A stretch of 64,000 nucleotides of DNA. Origin: Oegoconia quadripuncta. Lineage: Eukaryota; Arthropoda; Insecta; Lepidoptera; Autostichidae. Every line of letters starts with the position of its first letter. The stretch's first letter is position 1. Location: NCBI GenBank assembly GCA_949316235.1, contig OX438741.1:39880067-39944066 (forward strand), written 5' to 3'. Positions 32,801 through 44,100 of the stretch are shown in pieces. The notes under the pieces are model-generated. The model was not told the DNA's origin. It worked only from the letters and a program-made list of their open reading frames with translations, and searched no databases. A program made the position numbers and the translations under genes.

Positions 32801-35783
32801 GTTCCAGAGAAATTGCCGCCAATTATGAGTCAGAAATCGATAGACTTTGTTGTGGACAGTCTCACGTCCGACTTAAATACCGAGGCTGTTGAAGATAAAC
32901 GACAAGAAGTTGATATTAAACCTGGTGTAGCTGTCACAAAGCTTATTAATGACGTGCCAAAAGCTAAACTGCCTCTAAACAACAATAAACCAGCGAAGGT
33001 TACTAAGAAAATTTTTAAAAAACCTAAAATACAATCTAAAGATGACACCAAAGTGAAACCTAAAGTTAACGATGACGACTATGAAGTTATTATTAAACTA
33101 CCAAATGGTAATAAAGTATTAATGAGGGCAGTAGAAGAAATACCGAAACCTGATACTAAAGAAATTTTGAGACGGAATTTGACTAATAAAATGAAACCAC
33201 CACCATTGATACCTGCGCTGAAAAAAGCACCAGTTCAAAACGTATTCCAAATACCTACAGGAACATTAATACCTGTAACTTTAGTTAATCAAGCGGGCAA
33301 TCCTATTTCAGTTAAAAATATACCAATAAACTCAGTACCTGTTACTAAAATAAGTAAAATACCCGTTAATGGAAATCCTATTTCTGTTAATAATAATATA
33401 TTAGATAATATTATACCTGTTATACCCGTCGTACCTGGTCCTGCACAAAAAATTAAGGTTGCAAGTATTGCACCTAAAAACGTGAAATGCCCACCACCAT
33501 TTACAGGATTAAAAATAAGTCCACCCTATCAAGTAGGTGATGTGAAAAGTAAAGGTTCGATTAACACTGATACGAACATAATTGTGGTAGCCAATTTATC
33601 TGAAAAAATAGACACGACAGCTAAAAGCTGTATAGAAGGTAGTGATGATAATGACTGTGTTATAGAAGAGGTGACAAATAATCCTGAAGTTGCAAAGAGA
33701 ACAAGATATGAAATGGCTAGCAGGTGTGCTGCCTCAAAGAGGTATAGGTATGTGTCTGGCTTCTATTACAAATATTATCATGATGATGAAGCAGATTATT
33801 AGGAAATAAATGTAAGTCATCGCATTGTAGCTCGATCAACAAGGATGTTTTTTGTCTGACAATAATTCCCCTGTCACTCAAATTTTGCATTGCAGTTTGA
33901 TGTATAATTATAGATTTGTTTAAGGTCGACGCAATACGTCTTTTTCTTCCATTCTCCTCTATCTTTATATATTTTTTTTTATCTTACATATCTCTGCCTT
34001 GCTTTGTCTTGCTTTAGTGAGCCGGTAAAGATTTTTTTGGTTGATCACTTCCATGATTATCAGTCAATGCTGAGGCCTGCCTTGTTGATCAAGCTGTTTG
34101 GGGTGACTCTCAAAGCTCAGAACACCGCTTTATGTCGCAGGGAGCGTTTAAGAAACGCGATGCGACGTCAGACGGAGGAGAATAGAAAGCTGAGAGAGGC
34201 CAACCACAAACTGACAGCTGAGAGGGCCGCCTTGAAGTACTTCATCACGGAACATATGAAGCGTTGTACCAATGCTTATGACCTCAGTATGTATGTCATG
34301 TTTTTTAAAGGCGAGGTGTTCATATTCGATACACAGCGTGTCAAAATCAAAATCGCTTTAATTTGTAGGTACACAGGGTACACTTAAAATAGTCAGATTT
34401 TACATTATTAAAGCTACTGCTTGTTCAAAAGGCAACTTTTTTTCGCCTGAGAAGTACAAGAAAGAAACTGAAGAGGTTTTTTTAAAAAAAAGGTTTTTAT
34501 ATTACAAAATTATTATTTTATATTATAATATTTCATTATTAATTGTGAAATAGCCTGGTTATGCGAACAGGCTGGTTATGTTTATCATCTAAATAATTCA
34601 TATTTTATAATATGCTTTCTTAATAAGTTTCTGTTTTATAGTATCTTTAAATTTATTGAAAGGAAGACTTTGTATATCAACAGGAACCTTATGGATCAGT
34701 GTCAAGATTATTACTGTGTGTGTTGTGTTGCGTACACTTCATTAAAGTCGGAAGTTGTACAGTTTCAAAATTGCAGTCATAAGACTTAAACGATTAAATT
34801 TTTCTAGAAAACCTTTGTATTAAGACAAGTATTGAGTATTAGTATCGTGTACTATGATCAACTAAGAATGAAATGTATTTTCCTTTAGAAATTCAAAGAT
34901 GTTCGAAAAAGATAATATAATATATCAGATGAGTTTTTTTAGCGTAAAGAAAGAAATATTAGAGTTAAGTAGAAGATATTGGCATAGGTAGTTTATTTTG
35001 TTCTTCAAAACAATCGTCGATGCATTCGCCGGCCGGAAATTGATATACGCCTGGCGGAATTCGTTGGGTTCCTATCATGCGAAATTTGGAACTCATATTT
35101 TTCATTTATTTAATTTAAGGGTGTAATTATGTTTAATAGGCTACAAACGCGACCGTCAAAGGACGCAACGCTTTATTCGATTATGGTTTTAAAAAAAAAA
35201 ATGAAACTACCTATGCCAATAACTTCTATTTCACTTACGTAATATGCCCCTTATTTCTACTTTATACCTTCATAACATAATATGGGGTGACTTTGAAAGA
35301 TAGAATCAGGAATAGTGTAATTAGGGAGTTAAGCAGTGTGAATGAAGATGTAGTGACAAAGATTGAAAAAGGTATGCTGAGATGGTTTGAGAGATATACA
35401 AAGCGAATGTGGATGGTAGTGTTGGCAGGGGAAGACCACGGCGAACGTACCATGATCAAATCTGGGACGTCTTAAAGAAAGGCCAAGTCAAGAGTACCCT
35501 AAACCGACAGCATGTATGAACAATCTGAGAGTGAAGGAAGCAGAAGAGGTGTGTCAGGATCGTAGCAAGTGGAAGTCTGTGGTCTCTGCCTACCGCTACG
35601 GGAAACAGGCGTGACTTTATGTATATACGTAATATGCCCTTTTTTCCTGACGGTAAAAAACTTATCTGGCGTAATCTCCTTTACTCATAAACTCATAGCA
35701 CTCACAAACTCATAAACTCATAAATTTATCATCTCTTTTCAGGGGTGATACAAGAACGGTTACAAGGTAACACAGACATGTGA
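29843..35783 (+). CDS. Atf-2: ATF-2 family bZIP transcription factor
   Basis: Six coding exons join in phase: 29843-29984, 30809-30926, 31749-31895, 32458-33747, 34141-34286 and 35743-35783 (TGA), giving 627 residues. [19 protein letters not shown] starts a C2H2 finger (C10, C15, H28, H32) like that of vertebrate ATF2/ATF7. Next comes [19 protein letters not shown]. Thr51 and Thr53 correspond to human Thr69 and Thr71, the p38/JNK sites. Exon 4 (430 codons) is Lys-, Asp- and Val-rich with little visible structure and ends in the bZIP basic region [18 protein letters not shown]. Exon 5 supplies the zipper, with heptad Leu 583, 590 and 597. ATF-2 proteins dimerise in the nucleus and bind CRE-like sites under stress kinases. 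The basic region lacks the invariant Asn, and a second donor at 33741 would shorten it by two residues. Confidence 0.93.
30540..30720 (+). pseudogene. decayed LINE ORF2 C-terminus
   Basis: Frameshifted codons read [18 protein letters not shown] and then [10 protein letters not shown], the C-terminal end typical of insect endonuclease-reverse transcriptase polyproteins. It lies in intron 1 of the ATF-2 gene. Confidence 0.65.
31240..31515. other. CG-rich unassigned stretch in ATF-2 intron 2
   Basis: Local composition is much richer in C and G than the surrounding intron. Overlapping short frames occur on the plus strand, but none resembles a family I know. The exons on either side join in phase without it, so it is not a required exon. 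It may be a retroelement fragment. Confidence 0.3.
31938..32157 (+). mobile_element. SINE-C copy
   Basis: Head with a mutated A-box region, B box gggttcctatcccgcg, and the 3' end gtgtccgaaatatttattta, in ATF-2 intron 3. Confidence 0.8.
32159..32273 (-). mobile_element. SINE-A head fragment
   Basis: Leftward diverged head (gagaattgaaccagcaacct) directly following the SINE-C copy. Confidence 0.7.
34345..34620 (-). mobile_element. LINE 3' region fragment
   Basis: Begins with aatcgctttaatttgtaggt, then aagctactgcttgttcaaaa and gaagtacaagaaagaaact. This is the reverse of the 3' UTR at 48840-48990. It lies in the last ATF-2 intron. Confidence 0.65.
34926..35675. mobile_element. element M2 interrupted by a LINE fragment
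   Basis: The left end atcagatgagtttttttagc and the right end (aaaaacttatctggcgtaat) form inverted repeats. The interior (catgcgaaatttggaactca, then aggctacaaacgcgaccg) matches 62440-62560. The LINE piece at about 35254-35625 is inserted near the right end. Confidence 0.75.
35254..35625 (+). pseudogene. LINE ORF2 C-terminus inserted in M2
   Basis: Codons such as [20 protein letters not shown], followed in another frame by a [19 protein letters not shown] end, are typical of insect LINE polyprotein C-termini. The M2 sequence acgtaatatgccc is present on both sides (35238 and 35626), consistent with a target-site duplication of about 13-15 bases. Confidence 0.75.
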
Positions 35784-36080
35784 ATTCCGTGATGATATCC
35801 TCAGAGGGGAAGAACTACACTATTCCGCCTGTAAAACCATGTCCTCCTGTAACTCCTGTAAGCCAGGATTAACAGGTGGTGAAGGTAGACGATGCCGTAC
35901 AGGACTTACCTTGGACCCGAGTTAAAGATGTGAACTGGGAGTGAAATCAGCTAGAAGGTTTGACCTCCCTATGGAAGTCCTCTTCCATAGCTTCCAAGAG
36001 TGAAGCTTGACCCCCAGGGCTTATGTAAGATTCTAAAATGGCTTTGACAAAAATATGACTTAAGTTATGTGTACGGATCA

Positions 36081-36086
36081 AATAAA
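36081..36086 (+). promoter_or_regulatory. candidate poly(A) signal of ATF-2
   Basis: AATAAA about 300 bases after the stop codon, just before a Harbinger-type element begins at 36127. Confidence 0.55.
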
Positions 36087-36126
36087 AAAGGACCCAAAGA
36101 TGTTAAGTTAAACATCCATTGGCTTA

Positions 36127-36405
36127 GGCCCGTATTAATAAACCAATCTCAATACAAGTCTTGAGGATGTATCACCCGAGAAGCCTCTTAGGAAGTTGAC
36201 CGTGCTAATTTATAAATCAATCTTAAGGTCTACTCAGCTGAGATCACTTCTCAAGTATTCGCCTCAGCGGCGAATGAATGATAGTCTTGAGAATCGTTTA
36301 TTAATATGTGAAACTCGGCGCACCTATCAAGTGAGTACTGCTTAAGTATTCACGTGCTTTTCAGGTCTCAAGTTAGGTTTATTAGTCAACACGTTTACTT
36401 GAGAT
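36127..36405. mobile_element. Harbinger-type miniature element, truncated
   Basis: Starts ggcccgtattaataaacc after a TTA and follows the same internal order as the copies at 37617 (reversed) and 62969. The last part of about 65 bases is missing. Confidence 0.75.
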
Positions 36406-36719
36406 CGACGGTTTTTGTTTAGAGTTCAGGGGGTCTACTCTTTAACGAAATTAGCTTCGGAGGGCCGTAACTTAGGACTTTTTCTTTTGCTAAGAATCCT
36501 TTATTTGCATAACTTCAGACGTTCCATCCGTCCCGTACTAACTTGAGATGTCCAACTATATACAACAAAAGTAAAATAATGACGATTGGTTCATATTGGC
36601 ATAGCAAATTGTAAAAGAAAAAGTCCGAAGTTGTCCGAAGCTATTTTCGTTAGATTGTAGACCCCCTGACTCTGAGACACGAACATATTTCCGAAACGAA
36701 TGCGTACATTTTTTTTATA

Positions 36720-37044
36720 TAACCGCCTCCGTGGCTCAATGTAAACAACATTGGGTTTACGATACGGAGGTCGCGGGTTCGATCCCCAGTCGAGTACATG
36801 TTTAAGTACTCGGTTTTGTTGGTGGTAGGGCATTTTAAATGTCCGCCTGGCTAGCTATCACCATCTTATCGCCAAGCAGCAATGTTAATAGCATTGTTGT
36901 GTTCCGGTTGTCAGAGATAAGATAGCCAGTCCCCCAAATGTGTTGGGGTTTCCGGGTCAGTACGCTTCCACCTTCGACCTCATCTTCACTTAACATCAGG
37001 TGTGATTGAGGTCAAGTACCAACCCGTTGTGCATAAAAAAGAAA
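36720..37044 (+). mobile_element. SINE-A, near full length
   Basis: Head, B box, body and gcataaaaaa tail present, with a small deletion around the taaatctgccgcc segment. Confidence 0.9.
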
Positions 37045-37154
37045 ACACATTTTATAGTTATTGAGGTATAGCTAAGAGGATGGACGCCCATAGCCAACTA
37101 CTATAGCAAGCGTCACCCTATTTGGGCAACATTTATACCAGTGTCGAGTACCAT

Positions 37155-37440
37155 AATAAGCCCAAAATATAAAGAGCGTCGGTGGTTAACAAGCGGTCCG
37201 GGTTCGATCCAGGCAGGCCATGTACCAATGAGCTATTAAATTTTCATTTATCCGACTACTCTTAAACGGTGAAGGAAAACATCTTATGGAAACCTGCATG
37301 CCTGAATAAAAATTCTAAGGCATGTGAAGACCCCAACCCGCATTGGGCCAGCGTGGTGAACTATGGCCCATAATCCCTCATTGTTTGAGGGAAAGTCTAT
37401 ATCCCTGCAGTGGCATCTTTACAGGCTGAGATGATGATTC
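37155..37440 (+). mobile_element. SINE-D copy
   Basis: A different tRNA-headed family: B box gggttcgatccaggcaggcc, body with tgcatgcctgaataaaaatt and ccagcgtggtgaactatggc, ending ctgagatgatga. A reversed copy is at 52815-53170. Confidence 0.7.
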
Positions 37441-37494
37441 ATATATTTCATTTTCCGTAAATGTAACCGATTTGAATGTAATAAAGGAATATTT

Positions 37495-37572
37495 CGTTCA
37501 CTTACACCAATCATCTAGTCCAACTAAGCAAAGCTTGTACCATGGATACTAGATAACGGATAAACATGCATA
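37495..37572 (-). mobile_element. SINE-C 3' fragment
   Basis: Leftward piece with caccaatcatctagtccaac and ggatactagataacggataa. Confidence 0.65.
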
Positions 37573-37616
37573 AGGCCAATTGCGTGAGGCACATGGGTTT
37601 TTCACTTTCGATCTTA

Positions 37617-37950
37617 GGCCCGTATTAATAAACCATTCTCAAGATTGAGAGCAGTCTTGTGACCGGTCTCAAGTAAACCGTGTTAATTAATAAACCTAAC
37701 TTGAGACCTGAAAAGCACGTGCATACTCAAGCAGTACTCACTTGAGAGGTGCGCGTATTAATAAACGAAACTCAAGACTTATCATTCATTCGCCGCTGAG
37801 GCGTATACTTCAGAAGTGATCTCAGCTGAGTAAACCTCAAGATTGGTTTATAAATTAGCACGGAGCTTGAGATAGCGTCAACTTATTAAGACGCATCTCG
37901 GGTGATACAGCCTCAAGACTTGTATTGAGATTGGTTTATTAATACGGGCC
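37617..37950. mobile_element. Harbinger-type miniature element, complete
   Basis: 334 bases with inverted ends (ggcccgtattaataaacc on both strands) flanked by TTA at 37614-37616 and 37951-37953. A 3-bp TTA target and a G-rich end are typical of PIF/Harbinger. The interior is itself largely palindromic and repeats tctcaag-type motifs. Confidence 0.85.
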
Positions 37951-38269
37951 TTAGTCAGTGACTCTGGAGTTCGTTTATTTCTGGTCAGTCTATGTGTTAT
38001 GTTTGACATAAATTGTTGAATTTTAATATTACCAGAGGAAAATAAATTATTTTGAACTATTTCGTTTTTTTTTTCATCATCATAGCCTTCACGTTGAGGT
38101 ACAGCCTACTCTCTGAGTGAGGTTGTTAAGCCACATGTGAAAATAAGTTTTTTAAGTCGAATTAATGCAATACGAAATAAAATGGCAAGACCACAAACAC
38201 CTGATGGCCTAGTAGCCAAAGCCCGAAAGTAAAAAATGCTTTATTTTGTAGGTAGGTACCATAGAGATA

Positions 38270-38645
38270 ATAAATTATTCCTTCGTCATTGGTAGGTACA
38301 CAGAGTACACCTAAAATAGTCAATTTTCCATTTTTTAAGCTACTGCTTGTTCAAAATGCAATTTTTCCCTGAGAAGAACAAACAAGAAACTCGAAGGGTT
38401 GCTCTTTTAAAATCAGGCTTTGATTTTACATAAAGGTTTTTATATTTCATTATTAATTGTGAAATAGCCTGGCATGCGAACGATCTGATTATGTCTAGGG
38501 ATGATTATCATCTAAATAGTCTGATATTTTATAATATGCTTTGTTAATTAGTTTCTGTTTTATAGTATCTTATTTATCGAGAGGAAGATTTTGTATATCA
38601 ACTGGGACCTTATTGAAAATTATATGATGATGATGATCGCAAAAT
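38270..38645 (-). mobile_element. LINE 3' region fragment
   Basis: Reverse of the 3' UTR at 48840-48990 (aagctactgcttgttcaaaa, gaagaacaaacaagaaactc), parallel to the piece at 34345-34620. Confidence 0.65.
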
Positions 38646-38880
38646 TGGTTTTCTTTAAATTCGAGTTAAATAGCTTCTTTTTCACATGGCGACCGTGACA
38701 GTGTCACATCAATCAAATACAAAAAAAGAGAAATATAAATGGGCACACCAAAGAGTCCTATGGCAACACTTCCCCTCTAGGCAGTGCCGGTACCTTAGGC
38801 CGAGAAGCCCGGCTTACCACAGTAGTTAATTTGGATATCAACTTCAAACTGTCGCTGCAGAGACAGAGTTGATACATGAT

Positions 38881-39446
38881 TAGTGATGCAACGGATCTCT
38901 GTTTCTGTTTCCGCAAGAGTGGAAGTTCCGCGCGCTTTTCAACATTCGTTTCTGCTTCTGTTTCCGCTACTTTTATAACGGAGATACAATCGGAAGTTTA
39001 CGACGGCTGAGAGTTACGATATATACTTTTTTTTTTGCCAGTTTTGTCTTTGGCTATTAGTGCGCCAATATTTGTCGGTACCCCGCAGCAGCATCGCCAG
39101 TGAGCAATTATTTAGCGGAGCTGGTCTTATATACGAAGAACACCGGAACAGAACAGATTGTTAGGTGCAAAAGCGGCCAAGTTACTTTTCATAAAATATA
39201 ACTTACCACTAACTTAATTTTGAATATTAATAAAATGTTCAGTTGCAAAGTTCCAATATTGTTTTCTATAGTAGATTTCTAATATATCTATGTCTAATCT
39301 AGATTTGGTGTATTTGATACTAATTTGTTTTTTTTTTCATATTATTTACACTTCCGTTTCTGCATCCGTTTCCGTTTCTGCTAAAATTTACTTTTGATAT
39401 CTGTTTCCGTTTCTGGTTCCGCTAAGACACTTCCGTTGCATCACTA
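38881..39446. mobile_element. hAT miniature element with perfect ends and 8-bp duplication
   Basis: Both ends read tagtgatgcaacgga inward (15 bases, perfect). The flanks are tacatgat at 38873-38880 and 39447-39454, an exact 8-bp target duplication. Near the ends are many copies of gtttccgtttctg-type repeats, probably transposase binding sites. There is no transposase. Confidence 0.93.
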
Positions 39447-39454
39447 TACATGAT

Positions 39455-41100
39455 TAGTCATCTCGCTCGCACGCGTTTCATTAACTGTGTAAAAACCACA
39501 AAAATATTGTTGGGTATGCCCTATTTTGAAACAGCACGCTACTACTTACTCCTGCACTTGGCTTATTTAACGCGTCCGAAGTACGGTAACAATGCCACTA
39601 GCGGTCATCCATCTTAGAATCGAGCCAGACATTATAGCGGTTATGCGCCACGAATGCTTCGTATATTTTCTTACCCAAACAAAATTATAACACGGCTAGA
39701 ATGTGTCAAAAGTTATTCAGTCCCAGCTCAAATTCTTCGGTTTCACTTGGGTAAAAGTAAAAAATCCTATGATAGCAAGTGTGAACCAGCAGCGGCCCCG
39801 GTTTTACGTTCCTGTAAAAAAAGTTTCGTGGGAATATGGCCCGCGAATCTAGTATATCTCTGAATAAATAGAAACTGAATTTCAAAAAAAAATTGCTTAA
39901 ATTGAAGTTAGTTAGATCCGTGTAAAATAAACGCGCTTTGACAGCACCTGACGTATGTCAGAATAAATTCTAGAGGCGTCACAATACTATTATTTTCCAG
40001 TAACTGTTACTAACTATGTAATCCTAGTGGTAAATACTAGGTTTATTATTTGAAAATTAAAAAACATTTTATTTATTAAAAAACCACAGAACCTTTAACT
40101 CCCGATCAAAAATGTCTATTCCTTGCAAGACTTGTTTGTTTTGATGGTTTGCATGAGTATTACCCTCTGTGACGTGTCTACACACATCTGAATATTACAA
40201 AGTTTTAACAATGTATTGAAGGCCCATGATATTTAGACTCCTAAGCTCTTGTATTTGGGATGTTTCTAAACTTCAATCTGGGATGGTTCTCGTGATACTA
40301 CTATTGTACACTCGTATGTATGTAAGCTGGCACCTTCTCTTCTATTTAAATGATCAACTTTTATTTAGGCAATTGGGTACACTTTTCTCGCCAAGAATTT
40401 TTTTTTTTGTATTTGAATTTAGTTATATTTTATGTAATCTATCTAATGCATGCGTTGTTTACATATAATTGTTTGTACCTTTAGCTAATAATGAATATAC
40501 ATAAGGTTTCATTACTTATAAGCGATGTAACAAGCGTTAGTAAACCTATTTAATAAAATAAAATAAAAAATAAACATAGGCTATTTTCATCTTGAAAAAT
40601 TCCTTCGGAAAATTAAAATAAAACAAAATAAAAATACGAGATCAAATCGGAAATGAACAGATCTATTGAAGAAAGAGAGTTACCTACAGTCCAACGGATT
40701 GGTAAGTGGAAATGGCAGGGCGCCTAAGTGAAATCTCTATAATTTAAGTTCAGCAGTAGGATGTCTGACCTCGGTCCTGTTAGTCACATTGATAAACTAA
40801 AAAAAAATGCCAACTACCGTTCCTTTATGCAAGACGGACTGACTGACAAGAAACTACCTCGCTCATTTATTAGCAAAATATACCTGTTACTATAGATTAC
40901 ATAAGGAAGTATGAACTGTTACACAACTGATCCATGTAGACCACCTCTAGTCAACTGTTGTTCATCGCTCGCTCTATTCGCTGTTCTTGTGTCGGTGAAT
41001 ATTAAAATAATAAAATATTCCACCATTGTCACGCTGTGTTTCTATTATTTTTGTTAATTTTGTGACCAGTGCTTTGTAAATCCAACATTGTGGCTAAGGT
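39455..41100. other. spacer upstream of the F-box gene
   Basis: No gene was recognised. Several AT-rich stretches and short frames look like chance. The F-box gene's promoter should lie near 40900-41100, but I see no clear TATA box or initiator. Confidence 0.45.
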
Positions 41101-41116
41101 GACACCGTACCCGAGC

Positions 41117-44100
41117 ATGACCTATTCCGGAAGGAATAAGTTTGAGGTAAGGCCAATCGATCGACGACTTGTCGTTTTGTTTGTGTTTTCGTTTTGATTA
41201 GAAACAGCTGACATAGAAGAATAAAGCATGTAATGTACTTGTACCTTTTTCCTTTGTTCTCGCATACATCGTCATCTTTATTAATTTACGCGGCCGATAA
41301 AAGCTATGCTTCGAAAACTAGTGAATTCAACAAAATGTAAACAAGCATTTCGCGTGTTCTATTTTTGAACATTTGATTTTTTAAATTTCGTTACTACGTT
41401 TCGGGTTTAGATTCCTTGCCTTGTTTGCGTTTAGCCCTTATTTTAATAATTTCTATGCGTTTGTTGTTGGCTACGGCGTGGTCACATACAGCCTCGTTAT
41501 TTCTTTGTTAGCCCAGTATAATGACCCCGGCGGGCGGACACTCAACTCGCCATGCTATAATACCGTTACGTAGGTATTTGCGATTTGTCGGCCTTGGTTG
41601 ACCTCTAATTTTATCAGGCAACTAGGTTTTTGTATCTTTGCCAATGAGCATGTCTCAAAGAATTGTGTAACCCATTGACAAAACATATTAGTTTCAGATA
41701 ACAATGTAAGTAAACAAACAGCATGAATATAAAATATCAAATGAAATTTACAAAGGTATTTTGTCAAAGAATAGATACAGTCATCACCAAAAATTATGGG
41801 ATAGTCCACCTGCTGAATTCCTTAGTACCTTTATAAATATACTTTATTATGCAATAGAAAGGAAGATACATTTTACAGAAAATTACAGTATACAGGGTGT
41901 CCCAAATTATGTAGATGAAGGGAAAGTATCTTAAATATTGACATGCTAATTTTAATAAAAGTGAGTTCTTTTATTAGGTCTGATCATTGTGGAGATTCTT
42001 GGGGGAGGCCTTTGTCTAGCAGGGGATGTTTATCGGCGGATATGATGATAGATAGATAGATAAAGCCTTTATTTGTTTCCACAGTCACACACATACATTT
42101 AGCTTATACATATTGATACACAGATAAGGTAACACATCAACAACAATAACATAATATTGTAACAATAACGCATGTGTGTGCTGCAGCAGTACAAATGGGT
42201 CATAGCTCAGTGTATTAGATTGCTCATTGAGCAAAACAGTGATTTTCAGCTATCCCCTAAGGAGCAGAGGAACTTGGAACCTAAACCAGAGGAAACAGTA
42301 AGTAATAAGTAAATAGCAATTTTCAGACTCTTGAAATAGTGATTGATGAGTGAGGTGCGAGTGAATATAAAGAGACGTAGTGTTTCTAAGTTGTGGGGCG
42401 CAAGAACAGTATATATGTAATTTTATCATAGTTGGATAATTTAGAACATAAAAATTATAATAAGTCACCTCCACAAAGTCAGTCATTCAAAGGGTTATGT
42501 TTACACTTTTTCAATAAGGTCCCAGTTGATATACAAAATCTTCCTCTCAATAAATTTAAACAGAATAGATAACTGAAACTTAATAACAAAGCATATTATG
42601 AAATATTATAATTTCATTTCAATCAAGTACACTTTATTGTTGAAATAAGGAAGGTGCATTTAAATATCCTATAGAAACTACAAATTACGCAGCCTTATCG
42701 CTTACAGTGATCTCTTCCAGTCAAAACTATCATCACGGAATTCAATACGAGTAATTAAGTGGGTTAGCACGAATAATTTCCTAATTGTTAAGTACATATG
42801 AAAGTTCTGCATAAATCAAAATCAAATCAAATCAAAAATATTTTATTCAATGTAGGATACAAAAATATCACTTATTGAAAGTCAACATGTTGAACATGTT
42901 ATATTTTTTAAACTACATCGCTTCGCAAGGTGTTATGGTTAGGGAGAAGAAGCGACAAGAAACTCCGCAACAACACATCTTTTCAATTAGTTTCCATGTT
43001 TACAATAATATTACATTTTATATAACATATTACAAAACAATAGCAAGTAACATAACGACCAGCTAACACCAGACCTCCTTATCGCCTAAATAATCATCTA
43101 TCCTGTAATAACCCTTCTTACACAGAGTTTCTTTAATGTGGCGTTTAAATTTCTGCTCTGTTAAACTCAATACATGTTCTGGTATTTTATTGTAAAAGTG
43201 TATACTGTGTCCCACAAACTTGTGCTAACCTTGCTAAGTCTAAATTGTGAAATTTCAATTTTATTTTTGTTTCTAGTATTCCAATTATGATTATCAGAAT
43301 GTTTACGAAATAGGCATATATTTTTGCGTATAGGCATATTGAAATCAAAAAGTGTTATCTTATAGGTATGCAAAACATTAATGAGTACTATATGTGATGA
43401 GAAACAATATTAACTAAATAATCTGAACAAATAAAATATATCCATACAAATTATACCAATACATACATGTTAATTACATATATATGATATATAATAATAA
43501 TATCTATATATTATAATAAATAAATACATAAGTTTGGGGGGATTACTATAACTAACCTGTCTAATTACTATGCTATATAAACTAATTTATCTATCTAAGT
43601 CAAAGGTAACATTGACATTGAATGATTCACTTTTATGTATACATGATTCAATTTGGTTGCTTCAACCGCCTCCGTGGCTCAATGTCAACAACATTGGGTT
43701 TACGATTCGGAGGTCGCGGGTTCGATCCCCAGCGGGGTACATGTTTTAAGTACTCGGTTTGGATGGTGGTAGGGCATTTTAAATGTCTGCCTGGCTAGCT
43801 ACCACCATCTTATCTAAATCTGCCGCCAAACAGCAATGTTAATAGCATTGTTGTGTTCCGGTTGTCAGAGATAAGATAGCCAGTCCCCTAAATGTGTTGG
43901 GGTTTCCGGGTCAGTACGCTTCCACCTTCGACCTCATCTTCACTTAACATCAGGTGTGATTGAGGTCAAGTACCAACCCGTTGTGCATAAAAAAAAAAAA
44001 ATCCAAATTTAATGTGGCCAATTCCCCAAATAAGGTGGGGGTGAGCGTGCTTTCATCTTCAGCCTCATCATCACTTAACATCAGGTATCTTTGTATATTC

